From: Rhizorhabdus wittichii RW1
GTDB lineage: Bacteria; Pseudomonadota; Alphaproteobacteria; Sphingomonadales; Sphingomonadaceae
Length of the DNA stretch: 64,000 nucleotides
Assembly (NCBI GenBank): GCA_000016765.1
Contig: CP000699.1
Location: 1,922,001-1,986,000 of the forward strand
Direction: 5' to 3'
The notes beneath the pieces are model-generated. The model saw only the letters and a list, made by a program, of their open reading frames with translations, had not been told where the DNA came from and ran no database searches. Positions 43,797 through 52,132 of this stretch are shown here, piece after piece (within the stretch, counting starts at the first letter, position 1; each line of letters begins with the position of its first letter). The translations under genes were made by a program, and so were the position numbers.

Positions 43797-44324
43797 TCAG
43801 ACGATGATGCTGACGCGCCCGTGCGGACGCAGGCTGCTCATGTCGAGCATGCTGCGCTTCGACAGGATCCTCAGCCCGTCCGCCTGGACGCGAATGCGGT
43901 GGAAATGGTGGCCGAAATAGCAATCGGTCACGTCGTTCTTGGCCCGGTAGGTCACGAACACCGATCGGACCAGCACCTCGTCGCCCTCCGCCTCGACGAT
44001 GCGGACGTTGGAGATGCTGTGCGCGGTGCGCGAGCGGGGCCATTCGGAATGGGCGCCCGGCTTCTTCAGCCGGCGCACGCGATGCTGGAGCCGCGCATAA
44101 TCGTCGGCGACCAGGAAAAGCTGGTCGGCCGAGTCCGCGTCGTCGTCCGCCCTGGTGGTGGGCACGTCATAGGTCGCGCCCTCGGCGAACAGCGCCAGCC
44201 ATTCGTCGAGCTTCCATTCGTCGAGCAGCGCCGCCTCCAGATAGAGGAAGTCCTCGATCTCCGATCGCGTGGGCGTCCCGCCCTGCCGGTCCGCCGGCGC
44301 GCCGGCGCGTTCGATGGTCGCCAT
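43797..44324 (-). CDS. Ring-hydroxylating dioxygenase beta subunit
   Basis: The 175-residue protein has the NTF2-like fold of Rieske oxygenase small subunits: EIEDFLYLEAALLDEWKLDEW, a middle RTAHSISNVRI and a C-terminal RILSKRSMLDM. The beta subunit is structural, making an alpha3beta3 enzyme. I prefer ATG 44324; an in-frame GTG at 44333 overlaps the alpha-subunit stop. It is directly downstream of the alpha subunit. Confidence 0.92.
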   Translation of the reverse strand: MATIERAGAPADRQGGTPTRSEIEDFLYLEAALLDEWKLDEWLALFAEGATYDVPTTRADDDADSADQLFLVADDYARLQHRVRRLKKPGAHSEWPRSRTAHSISNVRIVEAEGDEVLVRSVFVTYRAKNDVTDCYFGHHFHRIRVQADGLRILSKRSMLDMSSLRPHGRVSIIV

Positions 44325-44329
44325 GCCGC

Positions 44330-45616
44330 TCACCCCGCCTTCGCCACCCGGCGATCCCATTCGCGCCAGAAGGCGCGCATCTGCGCCTCGTCGTCCGCCA
44401 GCGGCTCGTCCCGCAGCATCCCGCGCGAGATGTCGTTCCAGCCCGCCGCCGCGCGGTTGCGGTAGGAACGCTGGCAGGATTCGAGCGCCTCGACGTCGTC
44501 GGGCGTCGCGAAGCCGCCCGGCCCCAGGAATTCGAGGAAATTGTCGAGCCGGCGCTTGCGGAAATGGCGCGCCTCGCCCTTGGGCGCGAGCGCCCAGCTG
44601 TTGACGTTCATATAGTCGGGCTGCTCCGGGTAGAAGGTCCGGACGGTGATCGCCATGATGTCGTTGATCACGAGGTTGGGGAAGATCAGCAGGTTGCGGT
44701 TGCCATAGGCGACCTGCTCGGCCCGCTCCTTGCCGAGCCGCTTCTCCAACTCCGCGTAGATCGCCGCGATCTCCTCGCGGCCATCCTCGCCCCAGGCGGG
44801 AATCCATTGCGCGACCGGGCGGCCCCAGGGGGCGGGGCCCTCGATCACGGCATGACCGTTGCCCAGATCATAGGCGCGCGAGATATTGCCGCGCGACGGG
44901 AACAGCTCGGCCGGCCCGCCGATCGCGTCGACCAGATACTCGAGATAGGTCGAATGGGTCTCGTGCGCGTGATAGCCGTCGAAACTGTTCTCGACGAGCA
45001 GCTTCCAGTTGGCGCGCACGCTATATTCCTGGATGCCGCCGACGATCTCCATGCCGTCGGCGCCATGGTCGGCGACGACCTGGAGGAAGTCCTTCGCCCC
45101 GGCCAGATAGTCTTCGAGGCTCTCGGCGTTCGCGTCGAAATTGACGAACCAGAAGCCGGCATAACCGGCCAGCCTGGGCACCGCCACCAGATTGGCGCAG
45201 CCGTCCTTGTTGAAATCCTCGGGATAGGTGCCCGCCGCGAAGCGGGTGGCGAAGGCCCCGTTATTGTTGAACGACCAGCCGTGGTAGAAGCATTTGAACG
45301 AGATCGCCGATCCCTTGTCCTCCCGCACCACCGCCGCGCCGCGATGCGGGCAGCTGTTGAAGAAGGCGTGATAGTCGCCCTTGCGGTCGCGGTTGAAGAC
45401 CAGGTCGCGGCCCCCGACCGCGCGGCGCACGAAATCATTGGGATTGGGCAGCTCGGACTCGTGGCCGATATAGAGCCAGCAACGGTCGAAGATGGCCGCC
45501 CGCTCCCGCTCCAGCACGTCCTGGTCGGTGAAGGTCGTGCGCGCGACCCGGAAACTGTCGCGATCCTCGACGACCCAGGCGGTCCCGGTCGGATGCTTCT
45601 CAAATGCGGTGGCCAT
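44330..45616 (-). CDS. Rieske ring-hydroxylating dioxygenase alpha subunit
   Basis: The 428-residue catalytic subunit has a Rieske [2Fe-2S] site (Cys89-x-His91 in SCPHRG and Cys109-x2-His112 in CFYHGW) and mononuclear iron ligands His215 and His220 in DGYHAHETH, five residues apart as in naphthalene dioxygenase. It adds O2 to an aromatic ring to make a cis-dihydrodiol. ATG 45616 has AGAGGAGC upstream. A [2Fe-2S] ferredoxin precedes it and the beta subunit follows; the reductase is not in this window. Confidence 0.95.
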   Translation of the reverse strand: MATAFEKHPTGTAWVVEDRDSFRVARTTFTDQDVLERERAAIFDRCWLYIGHESELPNPNDFVRRAVGGRDLVFNRDRKGDYHAFFNSCPHRGAAVVREDKGSAISFKCFYHGWSFNNNGAFATRFAAGTYPEDFNKDGCANLVAVPRLAGYAGFWFVNFDANAESLEDYLAGAKDFLQVVADHGADGMEIVGGIQEYSVRANWKLLVENSFDGYHAHETHSTYLEYLVDAIGGPAELFPSRGNISRAYDLGNGHAVIEGPAPWGRPVAQWIPAWGEDGREEIAAIYAELEKRLGKERAEQVAYGNRNLLIFPNLVINDIMAITVRTFYPEQPDYMNVNSWALAPKGEARHFRKRRLDNFLEFLGPGGFATPDDVEALESCQRSYRNRAAAGWNDISRGMLRDEPLADDEAQMRAFWREWDRRVAKAG

Positions 45617-45639
45617 GGCCGCTCCTCTCGATCCTCCGG

Positions 45640-45960
45640 CTATTGCTGACGCTGCGGCAGGGCGACGGACAGGCCGTCCAGTCCCTCGCCCAGCTTGATC
45701 TGGCACGACAGGCGCGAATTGGGCCGGCGATCGACCGCGAATTCGAGCATCTCCTCCTCGACCTCCGAGGGCGCGCCCGTCCGGTCCATCCAGCCGTCGT
45801 CGACATAGACGTGGCAGGTCGCGCAGGAGAGCGCGCCGCCGCAATCGGCAATGATCTCGTCGACGCCATTGTTGAGGGCCGCCTCCATCAGGCTCAGCCC
45901 GGCCGCGACGTCGCAGGCCGTTTCGCTGCCATCGGGACGCTGGAACCGCACTCTCACCAT
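45640..45960 (-). CDS. Plant/adrenodoxin-type [2Fe-2S] ferredoxin
   Basis: The 106-residue protein has Cys40, Cys46, Cys49 (CGGALSCATC) and Cys86 (RLSCQI), the adrenodoxin/putidaredoxin spacing. It should hand electrons to the Rieske oxygenase encoded 23 bp downstream. This is not the Rieske-type ferredoxin found in many dioxygenase systems. GGAGGGTGAG precedes the ATG at 45960. Confidence 0.94.
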   Translation of the reverse strand: MVRVRFQRPDGSETACDVAAGLSLMEAALNNGVDEIIADCGGALSCATCHVYVDDGWMDRTGAPSEVEEEMLEFAVDRRPNSRLSCQIKLGEGLDGLSVALPQRQQ

Positions 45961-46030
45961 CTCACCCTCCGGCGCCGGCTGCGGCGCCCTTGTCCGGTAT
46001 TCGTCCGATATAAGCGTCGGCCGTCAGAAA

Positions 46031-46045
46031 TGCAAATATTGTTTT
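46031..46045. promoter_or_regulatory. AAACAA-type element upstream of the Rieske oxygenase genes
   Basis: On the minus strand it reads AAAACAATATTTGCA, in the 96-bp gap between the CoA transferase stop and the ferredoxin start (71 bp away). It suggests that the ring-cleavage genes have their own promoter. Confidence 0.45.
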
Positions 46046-46056
46046 ATACATCTGCA

Positions 46057-47259
46057 TTACTCAGCGGCGACCGCCCTCCCCCGCGTCGCGGCGTCGATTT
46101 CGGCCGGCGTCAGGCCGATCGCCGCCAGCACTTCGGCATTGTCGGCGCCGACGTCGGGCGCGAAGGCGCGCGCGTCGACCGGCGTCCCGCTCATCCGCGC
46201 GAAGCTGTTGAGCAGCTTCAGCCGGCCCAGTTCCGGCCGGCCGGGATCGTCGAACTCGACGAAGGTCTGGTTGTGCACCGCCTGCGGATCACCCATGAAC
46301 TGGTCGAGATCGTTGACCGGCGCGAAGGGCAGGTCGTTGGCGCGCGCCAGCTCGACGAACGCGGCGACGGTCATGTGCCGACACGCCTGGGCGATCTCCT
46401 GCATCAGCTCGGGCTGGTAGACGTTGCGCGCGCCCGGATCGGCGAAGCGCGGGTCCTTCCGGATCGCCTCCAGGCCAAAGATGTCGCAGGCGCCCTCGAA
46501 ATGGCGGTCGGTCATCACGAAGCCGATCACCCAGCCGTCGGACAGCTCGAACGGATTGTAGATGCTCTTCACCCACTGCACCGGCGGCGGCGCGTCGAGG
46601 AAGGTGCGGGTATAGAAGAGCTCGGGCAGGATGAAGTTCGCATAGGCGTCCATCATCGAGATCTCGATCTTCTGCCCCGCGCCGCCCGCCTTGCGGTGGA
46701 GCAGCGCGGCGAGCATCGCCATCACCGCCGAATAGGAGGAGATCTTGTCGGCGACCGGCGACTTGATCGGCTGCGGCGGCCCGTCCCCGCCCTGGTTCGG
46801 CATCAGCCCGACCAGCCCCTGGATCACCATGTCGTAGGAGGCCAGCTCGGCATAGGGGCCGTCGGGCCCGAAGCCGGTGAGCGCCGCATAGACGATGTCG
46901 GGGTTGCGCCCGGCGACCGCGTCATAGTCGAAGCCGAAAGCCTCGAGCACGTCGGGCCGGAAATTGGTGACCAGCGCGTCGGCGCCATCGACCAGCTTGC
47001 GGGCGGCGGCGAGCCCCGCCGGGCTCTTGAGGTCGAGCGCGACGCATTTCTTGTTGCGGTTCCACTGCGCGAAGGCGGCCGAGCGCCCTTCGAAGACCGG
47101 CGGGATGCCGCGCATGATCTCCCCCTGCGGCGGCTCGATCTTGATCACTTCCGCGCCGAAATCGGCCAGCAACTGACCCGCCAGCGGCGCCGTCACCATC
47201 GTGCCCAGTTCGATCACCCGGATGCCCGAGCAGGCGCCGCCCCGCTGTCTTGCTGCCAT
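46057..47259 (-). CDS. Class III CoA transferase (CaiB/BaiF family)
   Basis: The 400-residue protein opens IRVIELGTMVTAPLAGQ and has TGFGPDGPYAELASYDMVIQG with the family Asp in YDMV. It is paralogous to the gene at 37554, so two related CoA transferases flank the ring-cleavage genes. ATG 47259 is preceded by GGAGCGGAGC. It is the first gene of the minus-strand block and diverges from a CoA ligase. Either this transferase or that ligase could activate the substrate. Confidence 0.9.
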   Translation of the reverse strand: MAARQRGGACSGIRVIELGTMVTAPLAGQLLADFGAEVIKIEPPQGEIMRGIPPVFEGRSAAFAQWNRNKKCVALDLKSPAGLAAARKLVDGADALVTNFRPDVLEAFGFDYDAVAGRNPDIVYAALTGFGPDGPYAELASYDMVIQGLVGLMPNQGGDGPPQPIKSPVADKISSYSAVMAMLAALLHRKAGGAGQKIEISMMDAYANFILPELFYTRTFLDAPPPVQWVKSIYNPFELSDGWVIGFVMTDRHFEGACDIFGLEAIRKDPRFADPGARNVYQPELMQEIAQACRHMTVAAFVELARANDLPFAPVNDLDQFMGDPQAVHNQTFVEFDDPGRPELGRLKLLNSFARMSGTPVDARAFAPDVGADNAEVLAAIGLTPAEIDAATRGRAVAAE

Positions 47260-47606
47260 CTCGCTCCGCTCCACTACCCCAGAATCATCGTGCCGGCCGC
47301 GCCGACAGCCCGCCGTCATGACCCTGTGGGAGAATGCAGGCACGGACGCTGTCGACAGGTTCCGTCGGCCGACTGTTATCGGACGCGCCCGAGCTTGGCA
47401 ATATTTGTTTCATTCATTCACATTAATACCGCACGCGACAAAGCCACACATTGAAATGATTGTTTCAATTCGCTAGGAAGCGGCCGGCCACCCGCCTTGC
47501 AAGCCGCTCCGGCATGCTGCAAGGTGCGGGGCTGCGCTGTCGGCGAATGCCGCGGATTTCAGCCAAGGCCGGCGGCTAGATCGGCGTCGATCGAGAGGGT
47601 CTTCGA
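47260..47606. promoter_or_regulatory. 347-bp divergent intergenic region with two A/T-rich elements
   Basis: No gene is visible here. On the minus strand 47397-47410 reads AAACAAATATTGCC. At 47450-47469, ATTGAAA and TTTCAAT are perfect 7-bp arms around TGATTG, the best dyad of the recurrent AAACAA family. The two sites are 40 bp apart, and one may serve each divergent gene (CoA transferase at 47259, CoA ligase at 47607). Confidence 0.55.
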
Positions 47607-49259
47607 ATGGACATTTCCGGGATCGCGATGGAGGATCGCAACCTGGTCCGGGTGATGGAGACCGCGTTGCGCGCGCGCCCGTCGCAGACCGCCATCCGCG
47701 ATCCCGACCGCGCCCTGTCCTATGCGGAGCTGTGGGACGAGGGGCTGCGGATCGCGGGCGGGCTGGGCCGGCTCGGCCTCGGCCGCCAGCAGCCGATCCT
47801 GCTGATGCTCGACAACCATGTCGACAATGGCCTGCTGTGGATGGGCATCGGCCTGAGCGCGCGGATCGAGGTGTCGGTCAACACCGCCTATCGCGGCCAG
47901 ATGCTGGCCTACATCATCGCCGATTCGCAGGCGACCGTGGCGGTGGTCGAGGAGCAGTATCTCGGCCGGCTGGTCGAGATCGCCGCGGATATCCCAGCGC
48001 TCCGCGCCGTCATCGTCCGCCGCGGCGCCGACACCGACGACGACAGCCGCCGCCGCGCCGCGCAACTCTGGGCGATCAGCGATTTCGCCGAGCTTTCCGC
48101 CGCCCCGCCGGCGTCCCCCGAGCATGTCGCCCCCTGGGAGCTGTTCAGCTTCTCCTATACCTCGGGCACGACGGGGCGCTCCAAGGGGGTGCTGTGCCCG
48201 CATGCCCATGCCTTCGGACAGGCGACCTCGGACGGGCTCGGCACCACGCTGCCGGGGGAGGTCCGCTTCGTGGTGCTGCCGCAATTCCACGCCGCCGGGC
48301 GCTGGGGCGGCATCTACAACGCGCTGATCCACCAGGGCACCGCCCATGTCGCGCACGGCTTCAGCGCCTCGCGCTATTGGGATCAGGCCCGCGCGGCCGG
48401 GGCCCGCACCAGCCAGCTGGTCGGCACCATGGCCGAATTCCTCCACCTCCAGCCCAAACGCGCCTCCGACCGCGAGCACGGGCTGCGCGAGATCTGCATC
48501 CTGCCGCTGCCGCGCTTCTTCGCCGCCTGGCGCGAGCGCTTCGGGGTGCGGCTGCTCACCGCCTATGGCTCGACCGAATCCGGCGCGATCATCTTCAACG
48601 CCGACGCCCGGTCGACCAGCGTCGGCCGGCCGCGCGACGGCTATGACATCCGCATCTTCGATCCCAACGACATCGAGCTGCCGCCCGGCGAGGTGGGCGA
48701 GGCGGTGGTCCGCCCGAGCCAGCCCTGGACCACCTCGATCGGCTATCTCGGCCGCGACGAGGAGACCGCGGCGCTCTGGCGCAACGGCTGGCTGCACACC
48801 GGCGACGCGCTGTATCGCGACGAGGAGGGCAATTTCTTCTTCGTCGACCGGCTCGACGACGCGATCCGCCGGCGCGGCGAGAACATCTCCTCGGTGGAGG
48901 TAGAGCTGCACGTCTGCGCCCATCCGGCGGTCGCCGAATGCGCCGCCGTGGCCGTGCCGAGCGAGTTCGCCGAGGACGAGATCAAGATCGCGGTGACGCT
49001 GCGCCCCGGACAGAGCCTGTCCGAGCCGGCGCTGCTCGACTTCCTCGACGGCACGATGCCGGGCTTCATGGTGCCGCGCTATGTCCGCCTGCTCGCCGAG
49101 CTGCCCAAGACGGCGACCTCCAAGGTCCGCAAGACCGAAATCCGCAAGGCCGGCGTCATCGGCTGCTGGGACCGGGCGACCGGCGCTTTCGTCACCGCCC
49201 CGTCCGACGGGGATCAGGGGGCGCCGGTCGCGCCGCACCATGGAAAGGAACCGGTATGA
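47607..49259 (+). CDS. AMP-dependent acyl/aryl-CoA synthetase
   Basis: The 550-residue ANL ligase has the P-loop SYTSGTTGRSKGV, AYGSTESG at the adenylation motif, RGENISSVEVE in the hinge region and the C-terminal lysine in ATSKVRKTEI. It adenylates and thioesterifies a carboxylic acid. AGAGGG lies 7 bases before the ATG. Its stop overlaps the Gfo/Idh gene start (ATGA), so the two products are made together. Confidence 0.92.
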   Translation: MDISGIAMEDRNLVRVMETALRARPSQTAIRDPDRALSYAELWDEGLRIAGGLGRLGLGRQQPILLMLDNHVDNGLLWMGIGLSARIEVSVNTAYRGQMLAYIIADSQATVAVVEEQYLGRLVEIAADIPALRAVIVRRGADTDDDSRRRAAQLWAISDFAELSAAPPASPEHVAPWELFSFSYTSGTTGRSKGVLCPHAHAFGQATSDGLGTTLPGEVRFVVLPQFHAAGRWGGIYNALIHQGTAHVAHGFSASRYWDQARAAGARTSQLVGTMAEFLHLQPKRASDREHGLREICILPLPRFFAAWRERFGVRLLTAYGSTESGAIIFNADARSTSVGRPRDGYDIRIFDPNDIELPPGEVGEAVVRPSQPWTTSIGYLGRDEETAALWRNGWLHTGDALYRDEEGNFFFVDRLDDAIRRRGENISSVEVELHVCAHPAVAECAAVAVPSEFAEDEIKIAVTLRPGQSLSEPALLDFLDGTMPGFMVPRYVRLLAELPKTATSKVRKTEIRKAGVIGCWDRATGAFVTAPSDGDQGAPVAPHHGKEPV

Positions 49260-50443
49260 AGCCATTGGGCGTAGGGCTGATCGGCGCCAATCCCGATCGC
49301 GGCTGGGCGATCAGTTCGCACCTGCCGGCGCTGCTGAACGGCGGCGCGGACGGCGACGTCCGGCTGGTGGCGGCGGGCACCTCGCGCCCCGAGACGGCGA
49401 AGCGGGCCGAGGAGAAATTCGGCGTGCCGGGCTATGCCGATTATCGCGACCTGATCCGCGATCCGGCGGTCGACATCGTCACGGTGTCGGTGAAGCTGCC
49501 TCTGCATCACGAGATCGTCTCGGCCGCGCTCGACGCGGGCAAGCATGTCTATTGCGAATGGCCGCTCGCCCGGACCCTCGACGAGGCCGAGGACCTGGCC
49601 GCGCGCGCCAGGGCGTCTGGCAGCCACAGCATGATCGGCCTCCAGTCGCGCGCCTCGCCCGCGCTCGACCGGCTCGCCGCGCTGATCGGCGACGGCTATG
49701 TCGGCGAGATCCTCGGCGTGTCGGTGGTCGCCTCGGGCTTCGGCTGGGGCGGCGCGATCGACGCGGGCAACGCCTATCTGTTCGACGCCGACAACGGCGC
49801 GACCCTGCTGACGATCACCGGCGGCCATCTGCTCGACGCCGTTGCCCGCGCCTGCGGCGAGATCGAGGCGGTCAGCGCCTATCTTCCGACCCGCCGCTCG
49901 CGCGTGGCGGTGCTGCCGCCCGCCGAGCTGGCGCGCTACCGCGCGTTCGAGGCGGTGGTGGCCTTTCCCGAGGCGGGCGACACGCCGGCCGCCTCCGCCG
50001 ACGTCATCGACGCGGCCGAGAGCTTCCGGCCGACCTCGCCCGACCAGGTGGCGATCACCGCGCGGCTCGCCGGCGGCGCGCCGCTCTCGGTCCATATCCG
50101 CGGCGGGCTGCAGCGCTCGACCGGCCTGATGATCGAAGTGATCGGCACCGAGGGGGAATTGCGCCTGACCGGCCCGGCGGGGGTGATCCAGATGGTGCCG
50201 CTGGCCTTGTCCGGTGCCCGGGGCGCGACCCGCGCGCTCGAGCCGATCGCGGTGGCGGAGGACCCGCGCGACGCGCTGGGGCCGATTTCGGCCAATCTGG
50301 CGCGGCTCTATGCCGCTTTCGCCCGCGATATCCGCCAAGGCACCCGCACCGTCGCCGATTTCGGCCTCGCGGCGCGCCACCAGCGGCTGATGGAAGCAAT
50401 CCGGTCCGCCGGGGAAAGCGGCCGATGGACCGCCGCCGCCTAA
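49256..50443 (+). CDS. Gfo/Idh/MocA-family protein, Gal80-like, lacking the EKP lysine
   Basis: The 395-residue protein has an N-terminal Rossmann motif (GVGLIGANPDRGWAIS) and the C-terminal Gfo/Idh beta-sheet domain. At residues 101-103 the family motif EKP is EWP (YCEWPLARTLDEA), so the usual catalytic lysine is Trp. The same change is known in fungal Gal80-type proteins, which bind NAD(P) and a ligand but need not catalyse oxidoreduction. It is translationally coupled to a CoA ligase (ATGA) and followed by another. A redox-sensing or non-standard catalytic role is inferred. Confidence 0.88.
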   Translation: MKPLGVGLIGANPDRGWAISSHLPALLNGGADGDVRLVAAGTSRPETAKRAEEKFGVPGYADYRDLIRDPAVDIVTVSVKLPLHHEIVSAALDAGKHVYCEWPLARTLDEAEDLAARARASGSHSMIGLQSRASPALDRLAALIGDGYVGEILGVSVVASGFGWGGAIDAGNAYLFDADNGATLLTITGGHLLDAVARACGEIEAVSAYLPTRRSRVAVLPPAELARYRAFEAVVAFPEAGDTPAASADVIDAAESFRPTSPDQVAITARLAGGAPLSVHIRGGLQRSTGLMIEVIGTEGELRLTGPAGVIQMVPLALSGARGATRALEPIAVAEDPRDALGPISANLARLYAAFARDIRQGTRTVADFGLAARHQRLMEAIRSAGESGRWTAAA

Positions 50444-50445
50444 TT

Positions 50446-50459
50446 TAAGACATTTGTTT
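50446..50459. promoter_or_regulatory. AAACAA-type element upstream of the second CoA ligase
   Basis: On the minus strand it reads AAACAAATGTCTTA, 92 bp before the CoA ligase start. Its AAGACATTTGTTT matches the acyl-CoA dehydrogenase/TetR site at 15556-15568 in 12 of 13 bases. Confidence 0.45.
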
Positions 50460-50551
50460 TTCCTGCTTGCGGATTCATGGCTTTGTTTTATTGTCGCCGC
50501 GAAAGGGCGGCGCGACAGGCTCGCGCGCGCCGGAGAAGCAGCGAGTAAGCC

Positions 50552-52090
50552 ATGCATCCGAGCATCCACGCGGTCGCGAACGGGGACAAGCCGGCCTTCA
50601 TCACCGCCGAGACCGGCGAGGTCGTCACCTATCGGCAGCTCGACCGGCGCTCCAACCAGGGCGCGCACCTCTTCCGCCAGGCCGGCCTGCAAACCGGCGA
50701 CATGGTCGCGCTGTTCCTGACCAACGGGCCGCGCTTCCTGGAGACGGTGTGGGCCGCGCAGCGCTCGGGGCTCTATTATGTCTGCATGCCGGTGCGGCTG
50801 ACCGCCTCCGAGCTTCGCTACATGATCGAGGATGCGGGCGCCAAGGCGCTGGTCTTCTCCGCCGGCCTCGCCGACACGGTGCGCGAGGCGGTCGACGGCC
50901 TCGGCGATCTGGCGCTGTTCGCCACCGACGGCGAGGCCGGTTTCGCGCGGAGCTTCGAACGGCTCCGCGACGCGATGCCCGACACGCCGATCGCCGACGA
51001 GGCGCCGGGCCAGGACATGCTCTATTCGTCGGGCACCACCGGCCATCCCAAGGGCATCAAGCGCCCCCGCCCGGCCGGCGGCATCGACGAGCCGACCCCG
51101 GTGACCAACCTCGCCCGCACCCTCTACGGCATGGACGCGGACAGCATCTATCTCTGTCCCGCGCCGCTCTATCATTCGGCGCCGCTGCGCTATTCGATGT
51201 CGGTCAACCAGCTCGGCGGCACCGTGATCGTGATGACGAAGTTCGATCCGGAGGAGGCGCTGCGGCTGATCGAGCGGCACCGCGTCACCCATGCGCAATG
51301 GGTGCCGACCCATTTCGTGCGGATGCTGAAGCTGCCCGAGGCGGTCCGCGAGCGCTACGACCATTCGTCGCTGCGCAGCACCTTCCACGCCGCGGCGCCC
51401 TGCCCGGTCGAGATCAAGCAGGCGATGATCGACTGGTGGGGGCCGATCGTCCACGAATATTATTCGAGCACCGAGCTGAACGGCTTCACCGCCGCGACGG
51501 CGGAGGAATGGCTGGCCCACAAGGGCACGGTCGGCCGCGCGATCATCGGCGAGATCCGCATCTGCGACGAGAATGACGATCCGCTGCCGCCGCGCCGCGA
51601 GGGGATGGTCTATTTCGAGAAGGGCAACCCGATCGAATATCACAACGATCCGGAGAAGACCGCCGCGGCCTATAACCGCCATGGCTGGACCTCGGTGGGC
51701 GACATCGGCTGGGTCGACGAGGAGGGCTATCTCTACCTCACCGACCGGCAGAGCTTCATGATCATCTCGGGCGGGGTCAACATCTACCCGCAGGAGATCG
51801 AGAACCTGCTGGTCACCCATCCGCGTGTCGCCGATGCGGCGGTGATCGGCGCGCCCGATCCCGATCTCGGCGAGCGGGTGGTCGCGGTGGTGCAGCCGCT
51901 CGACTGGTCCGACGCCGGCGACGCGCTGGCCGCCGAGCTGGACACCTTCCTACGGAAGGGCCTGAGCCCGGTGAAGATGCCCAAGCGGATCGAGTTCATG
52001 CGCGAGCTGCCGCGCCAGCCGACCGGCAAATTGTTCAAGCGGCTGATCCGCGACCGCTTCCGCGAAGCCGCCGCCGCGCCCGCCGCCTGA
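50552..52090 (+). CDS. AMP-dependent acyl/aryl-CoA synthetase
   Basis: The 512-residue ANL ligase has the P-loop LYSSGTTGHPKGI, EYYSSTELNGF, SGGVNIYPQEIENLL in the hinge region and the C-terminal lysine in PTGKLFKRL. The form EYYSSTE and DRQSFMIISGG is typical of long-chain or bulky acyl-CoA synthetases. It lies between a Gal80-like gene and an acyl-CoA dehydrogenase and has its own upstream A/T-rich element, so it is probably a new transcription unit. Confidence 0.92.
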   Translation: MHPSIHAVANGDKPAFITAETGEVVTYRQLDRRSNQGAHLFRQAGLQTGDMVALFLTNGPRFLETVWAAQRSGLYYVCMPVRLTASELRYMIEDAGAKALVFSAGLADTVREAVDGLGDLALFATDGEAGFARSFERLRDAMPDTPIADEAPGQDMLYSSGTTGHPKGIKRPRPAGGIDEPTPVTNLARTLYGMDADSIYLCPAPLYHSAPLRYSMSVNQLGGTVIVMTKFDPEEALRLIERHRVTHAQWVPTHFVRMLKLPEAVRERYDHSSLRSTFHAAAPCPVEIKQAMIDWWGPIVHEYYSSTELNGFTAATAEEWLAHKGTVGRAIIGEIRICDENDDPLPPRREGMVYFEKGNPIEYHNDPEKTAAAYNRHGWTSVGDIGWVDEEGYLYLTDRQSFMIISGGVNIYPQEIENLLVTHPRVADAAVIGAPDPDLGERVVAVVQPLDWSDAGDALAAELDTFLRKGLSPVKMPKRIEFMRELPRQPTGKLFKRLIRDRFREAAAAPAA

Positions 52091-52132
52091 CCGACCTCGC
52101 GGCGGCGCCGCCGTCCGCTGCTGGAGAAGCCG

